Positions 8,127-8,475 of a stretch of DNA of 8,475 bases are shown one piece after another; position 1 is the first letter of the stretch, and every line of letters begins with the position of its first letter. The notes under the pieces were generated by a model. The model saw only the letters and a list, made by a program, of their open reading frames with translations. It had not been told where the DNA came from and did not search any database. The DNA lies in assembly GCA_031256305.1 (NCBI GenBank), contig JAIRQU010000001.1, forward strand, positions 1 to 8,475, written 5' to 3'. A program made the translations under genes and the position numbers. The stretch comes from Burkholderiaceae bacterium. GTDB taxonomy: Bacteria; Pseudomonadota; Gammaproteobacteria; Burkholderiales; Burkholderiaceae_C.

Positions 8127-8475
8127 TTACGTGCCGGGACGAAACGGCTTGCCCAGCGACGCGGGCATGTTGGCGCGGATCCAGGCCGGGTTGCGCGAGA
8201 TCAGCGCCAGCACCACGACCGTGGCCAGATACGGCAGCATGGTTAAAAACGGGCTGGGAATTTGCACGCCCAGGGTTTGCAGTTGGAACGATAGCATCGT
8301 CACGCCGCCAAACAGATACGCGCCCAGCAGCACGCGCGCGGGCCGCCAAGTGGCAAAGGTGGTCAGCGCCAGCGCAATCCAGCCGCGGCCCGCGACCATG
8401 TTTTCGACCCACAGCGGGGTGTAGATCAGCGACAGGTACGCCCCGGCCAGCCCGCACAGCGCGCCGCCAAAAACC
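8127..8475 (-). CDS. ABC-transporter inner-membrane permease, C-terminal part (RbsC / nucleoside-type, BPD_transp_2 family)
   Basis: The last 115 residues of a permease are visible, and the reading frame is open to the window edge, so the N-terminal part lies beyond position 8475. Hydrophobic segments fall at about residues 3-19, 31-43, 47-63 and 76-93 of the visible part. The stretch GAYLSL, then NMVAGRGWIALAL, WRPARVLLGAYLFGG and the end ISRNPAWIRANMPASLGKPF are typical of permeases paired with BMP-family lipoproteins that import nucleosides or purines, as I recall them from Burkholderiales. The substrate is inferred from family only; neighbouring transporter genes are outside the window. 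It ends with TAA at 8129-8127, 35 bases from the galU stop and converging on it. Confidence 0.88.
   Translation of the reverse strand, partial: VFGGALCGLAGAYLSLIYTPLWVENMVAGRGWIALALTTFATWRPARVLLGAYLFGGVTMLSFQLQTLGVQIPSPFLTMLPYLATVVVLALISRNPAWIRANMPASLGKPFRPGT

Noticed and set aside
8091..8139. Possible bidirectional terminator between galU and the permease
   Set aside because: Only 5-bp inverted repeats are found (ACGGG 8091-8095 with CCCGT 8112-8116; TCCCG 8117-8121 with CGGGA 8135-8139), with long loops and no T tract, so support is too weak.

Overview
This GC-rich window looks like ordinary core chromosome of a betaproteobacterium, probably order Burkholderiales. The evidence is the gene order (folC, a SPOR-domain gene, cvpA, purF, metZ), a betaproteobacterial-looking glutamyl-tRNA synthetase and heavy GC-ending codon use. 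I cannot name a genus. I see no insertion sequence, phage gene, CRISPR array, toxin-antitoxin pair or defence system.

Layout from left to right. Positions 1-49 hold the 5' two thirds of a tRNA-Ala (anticodon GGC) on the minus strand, cut by the window edge. A candidate promoter for it sits at 61-77. Positions 109-7152 hold six complete minus-strand genes in one tight run, transcribed from right to left: folC, a dedD-like SPOR gene, cvpA, purF, metZ and gltX. The gaps between them are 31, 10, 28, 32 and 4 bases, so they are probably one operon. On the plus strand galU (7192-8091) starts 39 bases from the folC start codon and is transcribed divergently. The last gene, on the minus strand and open at the right edge (8127-8475), is the C-terminal part of an ABC-transporter permease of the RbsC/nucleoside type. 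It converges on galU with 35 bases between the stop codons.

How the genes work together. FolC makes dihydrofolate and polyglutamylated folates. PurF commits PRPP to purine synthesis, which needs formyl-folates. MetZ makes homocysteine, which methionine synthase methylates with methyl-folate. Glutamate links FolC, PurF and GltX: FolC adds it to folate, PurF releases it from glutamine, and GltX charges it onto tRNA. CvpA and the SPOR protein are membrane or envelope proteins that travel with this cluster in many proteobacteria. GalU makes UDP-glucose for surface polysaccharides and appears functionally separate.

The most unusual item is at the 5' end of cvpA. It has no ATG start and opens with five tandem 18-bp units encoding a leucine-proline hexapeptide repeat. 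The other points of interest are regulatory or evolutionary details. I found no convincing new biological system here.
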